Assembly: GCA_001953115.1 (NCBI GenBank)
Contig: LSSL01000442.1
Coordinates: 3,725-41,719, forward strand
DNA: 37,995 nt
Direction: 5' to 3'
From: Smittium mucronatum
Taxonomy: Eukaryota; Kickxellomycota; Harpellomycetes; Harpellales; Legeriomycetaceae
The notes beneath the pieces were generated by a model. The model was not told the DNA's origin. It saw only the letters and a program-made list of their open reading frames with translations, and did not search any database. The position numbers and the translations under genes were made by a program. Below are positions 1 to 12,669 of this stretch, in pieces (position 1 is the stretch's first letter; every line of letters begins with the position of its first letter).

Positions 1-2
1 TT

Positions 3-23
3 CCCCCCCCCCCCCCCGCCCCC
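3..23. repeat. Poly-C tract at the window edge
   Basis: A run of 15 C, one G, then 5 C. It stands out because the surrounding sequence is AT-rich. Two further C runs (18462-18471 and 19962-19972) lie in or at the edge of the Tc1/mariner element. It could be a true homopolymer, a slippage product or an assembly-edge artefact; the sequence cannot separate these. Confidence 0.9.
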
Positions 24-789
24 TTCTAATGAAAATTTATATGTTTCGTTTAGATAGAGGGGTTCACAGTTCAACGGGTTTCGACTAAGCCTATCAAATA
101 CTACAAGAAGATTGTTTAATTTGTATAAGAATAGTAAACGAAAAATCAAGAGCAAGATCTGAGAGCGATGAATCATTGATAATTTCGGAGAAAATGAGTA
201 TATCGATAATTCTTTTTGCATCAAATATAAACTGAAATAGGATGTAAATTTTTTTTGGACCCTGTATCTCCCAAGAAGATTCCCTCAAATTTTAAAAACC
301 TCTAAAAAACTAATATTAGATAATAATAAACTAAAAATCCTAGTATATTATTTAGCAAAAGAAAATAAAGAAATGCTAGAAAAATAGGGTCCAGAAAGAT
401 CTTTCAGCAGCTAAGGCGGAAAAAACATCTGCACATAGCTATCCCTTACTAATGTCCTATAAAACTCGGATTACAAGTAGTAGAGGTTATCAGACTTCAT
501 AAATATAGATTGAGAAATATCGAGATTATCTAGGAAGGGAAAATATCCTAAACAAAAAGGAACGAGTACTCAATTGCGGGTCATCTTTCGATGTTTTGGA
601 TAGTATTGAGATGAATAAAAGATTACAATTTGGTCCAAATCGTTTTGAAACAAGGCTTAAAAATAACATCCAGAATAGGAGATTTTTCTAAAAAGAATCT
701 CGACCAAAAATTCAAAATAAGTTCAATAAAAATGAAAAATATCCAATATTTATCCACAATTTATCCAAATTTATCCCACAAATATCAGT
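24..789. other. Uncharacterised stretch upstream of the DIRS relic
   Basis: Less AT-rich and more purine-rich on the + strand than the desert after 3.7 kb, like the DIRS relic that follows. It may therefore hold the 5' part of that element (gag-like ORF, left terminal repeat). I could not recognise a domain in any frame, and open frames are short. No terminal repeat was identified. Confidence 0.35.
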
Positions 790-3550
790 TCCGAGGCACC
801 GTCTAAAGTTCGGTTCGGAAAGTTCCAGACTTTCCAAAAATTTCACTTCCTCCATGAATGCACTTCCAAACCGATAAGATATGAATCTTTCCAAGGATTC
901 GAGAAAAGTTTTGACAAAAAAGGTAGTTCCATTGCTAACTATGAGAACCAAAAAGGTAATCAATGAAAATTAAAAAGGGGTTTACATCCATCTTATCGCA
1001 ATTAAGGAAAAGGGAAAGTTACCTGAGACTGATACCAAACATAAGAAAGTAAAAATTATTAGTGTAATTGAGAAAATTCGAGAATAAATCACTAACTTCG
1101 ATAATCTGACTCATAAAAAGAAAGAAATACAATAAATAGCTAGATCTAGAAGAGCTTTTTTACATACAATATAAACAGGACCTGCATTAATCACCTGAGA
1201 TTTATTTGGAATGGAAAGAAGTTCCAGTTCAGAGTTTTACTGTTTAAATTTTCGCTCATCCTACGAGATTTTAAAAAGGTACTGAGACTTTTTCCGAAAT
1301 GGGAAAGGGAAAAATATATCAGAATTTCTGTCTAATCTGACCATATAATAATTTTATGGGGATCAAGAAAGTGGTATTTAGTAAATAGAACTTCTTTTTT
1401 TCAAATCCAGAATAAAGGAATTCTAAATATTATCTATAAGTAAAGCTAATCATAGAGCATTCGGTATTGATAATATAAAAACGAAAGATGTATTTGAAAG
1501 AGTCCAAACCTAAGATAAGGGACTTAAGAATGAAACGTCACTACGGATTAATAAGGATGAAACTGCATTAGGAAACTTTGCATAGGAAATAGGAAAGGCA
1601 AAATTGATTTCTGATCACTAGTCCCAGAAATATTATGTTAAAAAGACTTTTAAAGCTGGAATGTGTGACTCATAAACCAAAGTAATTCTTGGACTCATCA
1701 GCGAAGATAACAATGGAATAATCCAAAAACTTGAAATTTTGGAAAAAATAACTAAAGGGTTAGGTCTGATAATTTTTCAGCTTTAAAATCCAAAAGTAGA
1801 GGTGTTAAAAGACTCAATGGATTATTCCTGGGTATTTTTTATGGTTAAAACCCCAGAAAATATCTATGGAAATATTCAGAAAAATGAATTCACACAAACG
1901 AAAATAAGTAAAAGATTGACCAAAAAGCTTTATATCGATAGTAAAGCTTAGATCTATCAGTTCATATACACTCAGAATATATAACCACAATAGAGTATGT
2001 GAAGAGATTTAGGGGAAAGACTTCCAAGAGTTTACAAAAAATCTCGTAAATATATGAAAGCAATGCTTGAGTGCCATTAAAAGATTAAATATCTCTTATA
2101 AACCGAAAAAATTAAATCAAGTGGATTCATCATTTGGCTTACAGCCCAGATGGAATATTCTCTGTCAACAGAATAGTTCAAAATATACTGCGGAGTTTCA
2201 AAATAAATGATATATACTTATTCGTATCGATATCAAACAGAAACACAAATAGTTATTGTAGTTATTACAAGAAATTGGGGGCAATTATGCAAGATATCCT
2301 AGTAAAAAATCGAAGAATTAGGTGAATTCGTACTATTCTCTTCCGTGCAATCTAATCTTTCAGATACTTCAAAAGATCTCGAGAGAGAAAGTAACCGTAA
2401 CCATTGTATATCCGTTATGAAAATAACGATATTCCCCTCAATCTTTTGAATTTGGGTTTTAAAATAATAATAAGTTGCACCATTGGAAGCCAGTAATATC
2501 AGATAATTAAAACAGAAAATCTCAGATATAGAAGAACAAGAAGTACATTTTAACCCATTGAAGACCAGAGATGATTCATCGAAGATAAAGACCCCAATTA
2601 GCACGATATTAAATAATCAATCAATAAGGAAAGAATAAAATATAAGTTGAGATATAAATCTACCCTACAGCGATTTTCAATATGGAGAATATCATTAGAT
2701 AAAAAAATGTCAATAACTGATATAGAATAAATTAATTTTCTGGCTAAATCATAAAAATTTTAAAATTTGAAATCAAGTACAGTCAAGACGTATAAATCTG
2801 CAATACTAAACTTGGCGGAAGATCCGAAGAAAATTCTGGAGATCCTTTGTTTAAAGAATTTTTAAGCTTAGCAGATGAGATGAGGTTTTTTTCATAAACT
2901 ATGAAATCTTCTGATATATCGCCAGTAATAAGAAAGTTGAGACCAGGGTCCTAATGAAAACCTAAGAGAAGAAAAATTGACATTAAATTATGTTGGCTTC
3001 TCACAATCACATGGTTTCTAAGATCGAGTAGCATGGAATGAATTAATGGTTGACTCACAATAATGGAGAAATATAAAATAAGTCCAATAAAATTAGCACC
3101 CAAAGATGGGAGAAAAAAAATCTATAAAAATTGCCAAATTATCACCACGCATAATGATAAGATTTTATATCATGTAAAAGCAAATTATGAAATAATAACA
3201 AAATAGCAAGTATACTATGTCCAACAATAAAATAAAATAGCAACTATATATACATTAACAGAACTTTCAAAAATATAAAGGATCTCATCAAACTACTTTT
3301 TTTACACAGTATAAAAAGGGGCATAAATAAACTACCAAACCTAATTAATGATCGGAAAAAATTTTCTTCCCAAAAACCTGAGTCTTTGGAGATAATTTGG
3401 CTGTTGAGGTTGAAGTTCCACCAGAACAAATAGCGAGTCAGTATTAACGGTCAAACCACTCAATATTCGACTAATATGATCGCTTTTCAAGAAATTTAAA
3501 CTGTAATTTAACCAAACCAATATACCTCTGGATTAACTTAATATGTTTCC
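790..3550 (+). pseudogene. Decayed DIRS-group tyrosine-recombinase retrotransposon (RT - RNase H - methyltransferase-like - YR)
   Basis: No frame is open for long, but conserved blocks appear in the correct order on the + strand once frames are switched. At 974-1084 there is a block like the RT fingers (GVY.HLIAIK.KGKL, then DTKH). At 1154-1165 AFLH corresponds to the usual DAFLH. At 1192-1245 HLRF.WNGKKFQF resembles the DIRS/Ngaro 'YLRF.W.GK.YQF' block. The catalytic YLDD position (1333-1344) now reads stop-S-D-H. Around 1580-1605 comes FA-stop-EIGKA. RNase H follows: the acidic motif near 1811 (KDSMDYSW, family TDAS..GWG) and an SYKPKKLNQVD block near 2095-2130, family SY.PGKLNQ.AD. At 2200-2325 there is INDIYLFVSISNRN..SYCS, like the family's IDLFAS..N.Q...Y.S, then a PCNLI block at about 2344. 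The tyrosine recombinase begins near 2765 (SSTVKTYKSAILNL). Its box I arginine is near 3021 (CWLL.I..FLR) and its end block is 3390-3485 (VEVPPEQIAS, FD.YDRFS, tyrosine at 3475). Known of the family: these elements integrate with a tyrosine recombinase instead of an integrase. Inference: long dead. Ngaro, PAT and DIRS1 subgroups were not separated. Confidence 0.75.
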
Positions 3551-3559
3551 TCTCAGAAG

Positions 3560-6500
3560 AAAAATTTAAGAAAAATTTAGCTCTAGAACGAAGATTAATG
3601 CTCATTATATAATACGAGAAGATGAATTAAGTATAATTCACTGTAACCCCATACAATTTTCAAAAAATGATAAATATACACAATTTTATACCTTAAAGAT
3701 ATTTAGAAAAAAAAACCTACATTGTAAACTTTTATATTTTAATTTTAGTGGCAGAAATTTAAAAATTACAAAATAAAATTTATAATATCATTTAATATTT
3801 AATATTAATATTTGTTCCGGAGTTCGACTAATTTTCTGTAATATTTTATAGGTTAAAAACAAAATCAATTAATCAAAATACAATATGATGTATAAAAATA
3901 CAAAAATGGCGGGTAAATGATTTAATTTAATTTTCATTGGATTTCTATTAAAATAAGAAGGTTATTGAAAAAAAAAAGCTGTTTAACTAAAATACTTTAT
4001 AAGAAAAATGGCTTCATGAATAAAAAAAAGCACACGTATTATCTTAATTTTATCCAAAAAAACTTTTTTTTTTAGTAATTGTGTTTAGTAGGATTGAACA
4101 AAAACATAAAGAAAAACAATCTCTATAATTTTTTTAAAAAAATTGATCTACACTTTGGAACTCAACATATATATAGTATCTGTTTTTTTTTACTATGTGA
4201 TTGTAATTAAAATTAATCGTATGGTTGGTTCTTTTATTTTTAAAGGTAATAAATCTAAGCTAAAGTCTATGAAAATTTAACCCTGAAAAGAAAATATCAA
4301 ACAATAGATTAATTTATAATCATCAAATACTAATTCATTCAATCTATGATCGAAATATTTTTTAGAATATGACTATTGAACGCATGAAAATATAATTAAA
4401 AAGCAAATCAGATTTGATTTCTACGCCTATTAAAAAATATTTTAACTTTTGATAAAAATATTATAGATATTTCGAACTCTAACTTATATACTATAGGTTC
4501 TATTCTGCATATATTTATCAACGTTTATATCTTCGCATATTGTATCGATCCATAAACCTAAATTTAACTTTGCCAATAAAAATTAATCAGTGATTTTAAA
4601 ATATAATAATATATGTATTTAAAAAAATAACGCAGAAACGGTAAATATACAGATTAAAAATAATTTTTAACAGTATCTATAACTCGGATATTTTTTTTCG
4701 TATTAAAAATTCAGAAACCCACAAGTTAGAAAAAAATAAATGCTTATTTAAAACGTTTTATATTTTTATACGATTTTCGCTAATTCGGTTAAAAATTTTT
4801 CAATTTATAAAAGGTTTTTCTGAATTTTAATATTATTTCTAAATTTTAATGCAGTAAAAAGAAATCTATTAATTTATATTAATATAAAAAAGCATAATAA
4901 TGCATATATTATCATGCTTTTATTATAATAATTTTTATACAATAGATTGACAATCTGTAAAAAAAAATATGAAGACAACCTAATAAGTTCATACAAAAAA
5001 ATATTAAGCTCTTTTTTATCAAATTGAGACATTTTTTTTTGAAAATATAAGTTGGTTTTTTATATGTAACATATTAATTTTTTTAATTTAATTTAATTTA
5101 ATAATTAATAATAAAAGGATAATTTCATACATTTTACAAGGTTAGAATGATATAGAAAAAAGCAAAATTTACATTTTTTCTTTATAATTGCTTAAATTAA
5201 AATTTCAAGGATTTTTTAACATTTTCTAGAAATGATAAAACATTATAATAGTTTTCGAATTGCTATTTTTTTTATCAAATAGATATAATAATCAAAATAT
5301 CTATATTTAAATAACCCGAAAAAAAATCCATGATAAATACGGTTCTCAGGTTTATTTTCAAAAATTTTAATCTATGTGATATGAATAATTTCATATCATT
5401 TGTGATTTTTAGAAAATCATATATATTCAGCACTTGGATTACCAAAAAAAATTTATGTGTTAATTTTTTTATGTAAATCATATCCTTAAATATATAATTC
5501 ATTTTTAATTTATTAATCTATTTTTTAAAAAAAATAACTAAAAATTACCAAAAATATATGTTTGAAATCTCAATTTTATTAGGGTATAAAAATGTGAGAT
5601 TTCTACGAATATATAAATGAACTTTTAAAAAACAGAGTAAGTATAAAACTTGATTTTTCTTTTAAATAAAATAAGTCTTTAAATAACGTCTTTTAAGCAA
5701 TTTATATTTAAAATTCTCTTTATTTATCAATAAAAGATAAAATATTATATTTTATGTGAATAAATATACCTTTTTTTCGTAATCTCATATTTTAAAATTT
5801 GAACCTAGCTTGAAAAAGAATTTATGAAATAAAGATTCGCAATTTAAATTTGAAAATAAAAATTTTAGCCTTTACCCAAACCTTTTTTTTTGGAATTAAA
5901 ACAAAGTAAAGGATTTAAATAAGATCTCTGGTTTTTTGTATTAAATATTTATTTTGTCTAATAAAAATTTATATTTTGGAATTAAGATCGTTTTATAGTT
6001 GTTTATTTGTGATTTTACAATTTAAATTAATTTTTTTATTAAATAATTGAGAGTAAATTTATTTTGGAAATTTTTACAAAAAAATATGGGAAAATAACTA
6101 AAAAAAAATTAATATTATGGTCTTAATTCAGAAAAAATTAACTTGAATAGTTAGTAAATAATGATACACTAATATATAAAAAAGAATCTATTCTAAGCTA
6201 ATGTTTTTATCAACATTTTATAAATTAAAAATATATACCTTATCTTTTGCATAATATGCATAATTTATGTTTTTTTTAGAAAGCTTATTTCAAAAAAAAA
6301 AAAAAAGCCCAAGCTTATGTTATCTCTATCTAATTTAAGAGCTTATTTAACTGAAATAATATTTTTTTATTAAAAAAAGTACTATATATAACAATTATAT
6401 TTATGTTATTTAAAGAAATCAAAATTAATTATCCTTTATTTAAATAGCACATGTATAAATTCTTGTATCAATAAAAAAAATGACATTAAAAGCTAATGGA

Positions 6501-9500
6501 TATGTGAAAAATCGAGGTTAAAAGTATCTATCAGAAAAGCAGTTTTGAAAAATTAGAATTCAGCTATATAGCCTACAACTCTAATTAATTATTTTATTAT
6601 TTATAATGGTAGATAAAGTTTAAAACTATATATTTTACCAAATTAGTTTATAATATCAACTTAATTTAAGTAATTTACATATTATATTTTTATAATAATA
6701 TAAGCAGATATTTCATAACACAATCAGTAGAAATTAATGAACTTAAAAGTATCCGAATTTATAAGCTTATGATATGTTATATTTTAAGTTTAATGTTATA
6801 GTGAATTTCTATTTCTCTGAACCATTTCTAAAAAAATCAATTAATATTATCGAATCATCACCGTGCTTTTTTTGTAAATAACTTCAATATATGAGTATAA
6901 AATAATATTTTATGTGATAGTATTAAAATTTATGACCGTTTTAATCCACAAAAAATAAATAATATCTCTAGCTGTTTGCCTAAAAATATATGGTACAATT
7001 GGTATTTTTTATATTTACTTATAATAATACATTAAAAAAAATATAGCATAATAGATATTTTTATTTCAAAATTATTTCAATTGCTAGTGAATCGAATATT
7101 GGTTGATATATAAATTTTATAAAGGTATATTTCAATTTTTTTTTCCATATGGAAAAATAAAATTCTAGTAATCAAATTATGATGTTTATTCTTTCATATG
7201 GGTAATAAAAAAATAATTGCTATGAAAATTTGGATTTATAATACTAGTGTTTAAGAATAAAATCATTTTTAATCAGTATTAATAAACGATATTTATTTTC
7301 ATATGAGTAATAAAAAGTCATTATTTTTTACTTCTAAGATCAGATATGTTTCAGATTATAATAAAAATTTCAAACGATCAGAAAATTTATACAATTACAA
7401 TTTCTACTGATAAAACTCAAATTAAATTTAAAAATCAGCATTAAATTTGCTAAAATTATTTTAAAGGATAATGTCGAACCCTTAAATGAAATTTTTGCTT
7501 TCAAAATATTAAAATTTAACCATTATAACTTAGAAGAGCTTATTAAGTTATTAATATTAATTAAACCCATTTTGAATATAATGGCCTCCATTATAATTAT
7601 ATATTTTTCCAAAAAAGGTTTCGATCTGGAGTCAAAAACTTACAAATAGCTACGTAGAAGTGAATGTATTATAATGTTAAATAATATTATTTTATAATTA
7701 AGAAAAAAAATTTTAGTCTCTTTGTGATAACTCTTCAAAATTAAGTTATCAACGAAATCTGAAATTATGAGTTCCGAACCCCTCTGATACTTTTTAAATT
7801 GAGAGGTAATGTAATGAACTAATAGATTCAGTGCATGCATTGAATATTTCGACCAATGAAGAAACCCTCTCACAAGAATAATTGACTTTTAGAAAATAGA
7901 AAATGGTATAAATAAGGAAGCTCAGTCATTTTGGAATGGCTAAGCTTTTCAACTTGACTTTTTAACTATCTTTTATATTTTTAACTAGTGTATCCGTTTA
8001 CCTTTTATTATCCAAATTATCGCATAAAACCCGATCCCTATAGGCAATAAGAATATAGATTAAATTTAAAGTATTTAGTTTTGATTTCTTAGAGATTTTG
8101 ATCTAGAATTTTATAAAGAATTTTTATTGGATAGAAATATAAAAAAGTTTACGCATTTATAAAAATTTTTTGTATTAGTATTTTAAATATTTTATAGATA
8201 CTCCACTTATGCAATGCTGTTTTAAGGAAAGAGATTTGATGTATAATTAAATAAATAATTTTTTCAGAAAGTTATTTTTATGATTGTAAAAATATAATCC
8301 TAACACTAATTTTTAAAAAGAGACATCGCATAAAAAAAGTTTAGTACAAAAAGAAGTTTGTGACCCACATATTTTTTTATGGGTATTAATTTAGATTTTA
8401 TCTCATTCAATATGTTCTAATTAAATTTGATATAAATATAAAATAAAAATGTAACAGATTTGTGTAATTTAAACTATAAATTTGTAGATAAAGTGCTAAA
8501 ATTTATTTATCCTTTTTTTTAATAATTTCGGCGTTAATATAATCAGTTAGATCTGTTTAAAGAAAAAATAACTATAGGACTTCTTCATTGATCAAATAAT
8601 ATAACTTAAAAGTAAAATTTAATCAATTTTTTTAATCATGTGTATTAGGATAGAAAATGATTTTATCCAAATTTAGAAGGACCTAAGAAATGATTTTTTG
8701 TATACCTAATTGAATTGATATAGCTTCTATCTTTTTTATAAGAAGTAAGGAATAGATCATTGATTATAGATATACTAGTATAAGAGTAACTAAGCTTTAA
8801 ATATCTTTTAAAAACAAATTAAAATATTATTAATTAATTTATAAACTTAATATGAATATACCTTAATGAAAATTATAGGCTATAAACTCAAACCCTTTCT
8901 TATAAGTTGTTAAAAAGCTAATTAATATTATCACAGTCATAAATATAATTTTTTTCAAATTTCGCGTTATATTTTATACATTTATACATTATATAAACAA
9001 ATTGATAAATTATCAATAATACTTTTCAGAATATACTTAAATTAATTTTAGTATATTATAATTTACCATAAATAAATAACTAGAGTTAATTATATTTCTT
9101 TTAACTAATTTGAATTAAATTATGATATATTTAAAATAATAATATTATTGATAAGCCTTATCATTTAAAAATATATACTAGTTTTGCAATTCATATAAAA
9201 ATTATCAGTTCAATTTTTTTTAATGTATTTAAAATAATTAATTTTAATATTTATTTGAAAATAAAAATTCTAATTTTCATAATTATGCAGCATCACGAGG
9301 TCAATAAAAATCTTATTTAATACCCTTTGTAGAAGATAAATTCTTAGTTTCAATGCTATTTGTTGGTGCCAAAAAAATTTTATTAAATTTTTTTTTTATA
9401 AGACAGTGTAAGTTAAAACTAATTTTTTTTCGTTCCATTAAATAATAAATTACTTCAAATGATATTATCGGTTAATAACTAATATCGCAAAATAATTAAA

Positions 9501-12063
9501 CTTCATATCCTGAAAAAATAATTAAATCACATAAAAATTATAAATAATAATCCAAAAATAAACTATTTACACCCTTAAAAATTATGATCAAGTTCAGATT
9601 CCTACAAAACCAATCTTTTTCATCTATGAAAATTTCATAAAAAAAAATCATTTGAACAATAAAAATTTCGTTTATTCACTTAAAAATATAAATTCGCAAT
9701 TCTATGCGGATAATTATTATAAATAAATTTTGTTATATTTTTCATTTTAAAATTCTATTTGAAGTTTATAAAATATCGATTTTATCTAATTAATTTTATA
9801 ATTAAGTCAATTTACATAAATTTAAAAATGAAAAATAAAACTGCTATATTTTCTCAAATTAATAAATTGATATTAATAAGCGACTGTGGATATGTGATTT
9901 TTTTTCCAAGATTAGTTTAGATCATTTATTTTCCTCCAAAACTATTAATAAAAACTGCTTTTGTGATAAAACATTTAAGGTTCATTCTATTCTATATCAC
10001 TAATGTTGAATTAAACAACTGATTCATATTAAATTAATATTTTTAACTTGTTGTGAATTCTTTGCTTTATTTTTCGAGAAACAGGGGATTATAACTTATT
10101 CTATATAGAGACACCAACTAGATCTTCTATTTTTTTAGATTAGAATTAAAAGCATTAACATATATGATTATTTTCCTATTTTTTTTTTTACTCAGAATTT
10201 ATTTCATAAGTAATTTTCTGAAACTTATTAAAAATTCATTTAAATATGAGTTATCTTTGTAAATTTATACTTTTTTTTTTAATTAATGCATCCAAGATGT
10301 TTTAGTTTTAACATCTTGAGACTCAAAATTATTATCTTCTCTAGGGTGGTTTCGCAAGTATATTTTCATTCGACTTTCGTTTTTAATAAACTTATTAGAA
10401 TATTAATTTAGATTCGTAATATTATTTTTCAGAATTAAGCCCTTTTTAGTAGAAAAAAAGTTAATTAACTTCGAAAATTTAGTATATATGTTATATATAA
10501 TAATCGACAAAGATTTTATGGGCTTCCACATCTTTGAAAAACTCAAAATTATTAATGAAAAATAATTATATCAAAATTGATTCCTTACAAATCATATAGA
10601 TTAATTTCACCAGGTATAAAGTTTTAGACCATCTACTGAAACTAATTACACAATTACACATCATATTTAGAGTGATATGCTCTTTTTTAAACTATGTTGT
10701 TATTAGGATAATCAAATATATATAAAAGAAACGTCGCAGCAATTGTAGCTCAGCTGTAATTTATTCTAATCACTAATTATTTTAGAGTAAAATAAAATAA
10801 ATTATTAACACTCATTTTAGTTTTAGTACTTACAAATCGTACTATAAAATGTAATAAAAAATCAAAATATATTAGGAAATTAATCTTACAAAGCTTTTTT
10901 ATTTTATTAAAAAATATTTGTATAAGTTGGCCACCGGAGACTTCTGCGATAAATATTAATAAATTTACAATTTGATTATCAGCAAATCTAAGTTTTTATG
11001 TATTTGTAAAGTATTTTAATTATGGTTTTAATTTGATTATTTTTTAGTATAACCAATGGGTTAAAAAATTATATTTTAATTTAAAAGTTTATCATAATTA
11101 ACAGACCTTTTATTTTACATAAACATATTAAAAATAACAATATATACGAATAAAACTCTCAATAGTTAATACAGACAATTTTCAATAAGTAAAAAAGCAT
11201 CTTCTCTATATCAAATAAGCGAATTTTGTATTGATTGGATATGAATTTGACGAATTATGTATAAAAATTAACATATTTTTATATTAATACCATCGGATAA
11301 ATAGATTAAACTGTTAATTCAGCTCAATAAGAGCAAGAAAAAATAATCACATTAAAATTCAAATACTCCCATATCTTCCAATTTTCTTTACCATAAATAT
11401 ACTCAATTAGTACGGATTTAATAAATCAAGCTTGGGTATTCAATTATCATTTTGCACGATATAAATTTTTAGGCTCATATGGCAAATTTTTTTTTTTTTG
11501 GTTTTTTACCTTTCGGATTTTTAGATAAAAAAGATTTTATTTAATTTAATAAAATATCAAATTGAGCCAGTTAAATTCTTTAATACATATAAATATAAGT
11601 GGGAATCGAGTTTTGATCCATGAAGGGTAAAATTTATTTTTTATGTTTTTCAATTTATTGATCAAAAAGTGTACAAAATACCCAGCCCGGTATCGAAAAA
11701 ATTCTTCCAACTCCAACCCGACTCCAAATCCTGAATTTAATCTTTATATCACCCAATTTAATCTCGGCTTATAAGATAAGTCACAAATTTTGTGAAAATT
11801 AGAAAGGTGTATCCATTTAAACAAATAAAAATATTAAAATTAATATCGAATATTTGCTAGCGAAAAAGTATTCAGAAATCTCTAATTAATAATAAAATTT
11901 TAAACATGTATTAGTTCAACTTTCAATTAAGTTTTACTGGTTGATATTTTTTAACCAAGGGTATTTTTCTAGCATTTTGGGAGTTTTTTATGTGCAATTT
12001 CAAAGCTAGTTATTTCAATAATATTAAAAAAATAGAAATATCTAAATGAATGAATATCTTATT
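3560..12063. other. AT-rich gene desert
   Basis: About 8.5 kb of very AT-rich sequence full of A and T runs. I found no gene, tRNA, rRNA or recognisable transposon domain. Open frames are short and their translations are low-complexity (F, I, K, N, L), as expected by chance at this composition. A slightly GC-richer patch at 7600-7900 holds a 77-codon frame (7640-7873, minus) resembling nothing I know. Another patch at 11670-11780 is C-rich on the + strand. Old unrecognised repeats may be present. Confidence 0.6.
4887..4922. repeat. Near-perfect AT-rich palindrome
   Basis: Around 4891-4918 the sequence AGCAT.ATAATgcatATATTAT.ATGCT reads nearly the same on both strands, with a few unpaired bases, and is extended by A and T runs. 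It could form a hairpin or cruciform. No function is implied, since AT-rich DNA gives such structures fairly often. Confidence 0.5.
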
Positions 12064-12591
12064 TTATACATAATCTGTCACAGCGCATTGAACATTTGAA
12101 TAATCTAAAATTACATCGTTTGTTTTAATGCTAGTTTTTGCTGAATAATATCCGGTTCTGCAATTATAGATAGCATAGCATCGGCCTTGACCTGCTCTTT
12201 TAATAATGCAATAGTTTTCTTTAATTTCCTTAACTTTTCTAAAAGCTTTAGACATCATTGCTTTCGTTTCATTAGTTCCATCCATTCCGTAGCAGCTAAC
12301 AGCAATTTTCACCATGTTTTGATTAGACCCTGCAACCGATTTATCCATGCTAATATTGCATTGATTCCCAAAACAAACTGAATATACCTCTTTTATTAAA
12401 TCATTGAGATCGTACTGTATCATACACAAGACTTGTCTGTTTCTTCTTACAGTTTCTAAATCCAAGTTATTTTCATTGCTAACTTCAGTTAAGTTAAATA
12501 AAGCATTCAAGGATTTTGAAATATCAGAATGGTTTAAATTACATAACGAAATTTTTATGATACATAGAAGAAGAACGATATGCTTAATCAT
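12064..12591 (-). CDS. Small secreted cysteine-rich glycoprotein-like protein, unknown family
   Basis: An uninterrupted single-exon frame of 175 residues ending in TAA; I do not recognise the family. Residues 1-17 are a typical signal peptide: Lys at position 3, a hydrophobic core IVLLLCII and a small polar end before Asn18. The mature part has eight cysteines (56, 73, 78, 100, 128, 138, 144, 169), enough for four disulfides. It also has four N-glycosylation sequons (Asn20, 33, 79, 107) and a dibasic RR at 49-50. There is no second hydrophobic span, so secretion is more likely than membrane anchoring. One sampled line inside the gene is about 32% GC against about 20% in a flanking line, which supports real coding. 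This start is chosen because it gives the signal peptide directly, and a TATA-like box lies about 65 bp upstream. It is the only intact host-like gene in the window, isolated by more than 8 kb on one side and about 14 kb on the other. A secreted effector or surface protein is possible, but function is not shown. Confidence 0.75.
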   Translation of the reverse strand: MIKHIVLLLCIIKISLCNLNHSDISKSLNALFNLTEVSNENNLDLETVRRNRQVLCMIQYDLNDLIKEVYSVCFGNQCNISMDKSVAGSNQNMVKIAVSCYGMDGTNETKAMMSKAFRKVKEIKENYCIIKRAGQGRCYAIYNCRTGYYSAKTSIKTNDVILDYSNVQCAVTDYV

Positions 12592-12654
12592 TTTGAAATG
12601 ATAATAGTTTAGGATGCTTTCAAATTTTGTTTTATCTTTTGGAATAAGCTTCAG

Positions 12655-12662
12655 TTTTTATA
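12655..12662 (-). promoter_or_regulatory. TATA-like box for the secreted-protein gene
   Basis: On the minus strand this reads TATAAAAA, about 65 bases before the ATG at 12591. Position and sequence suit a core promoter, but such words are common by chance in DNA this AT-rich, so the call is tentative. Confidence 0.35.
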
Positions 12663-12669
12663 TTTTTTT

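Noticed and set aside
7640..7873. A 77-codon minus-strand frame in a slightly GC-richer patch
   Set aside because: No recognisable motif, low-complexity second half, and no supporting promoter or partner exon. I describe it within the desert entry instead of calling a gene.
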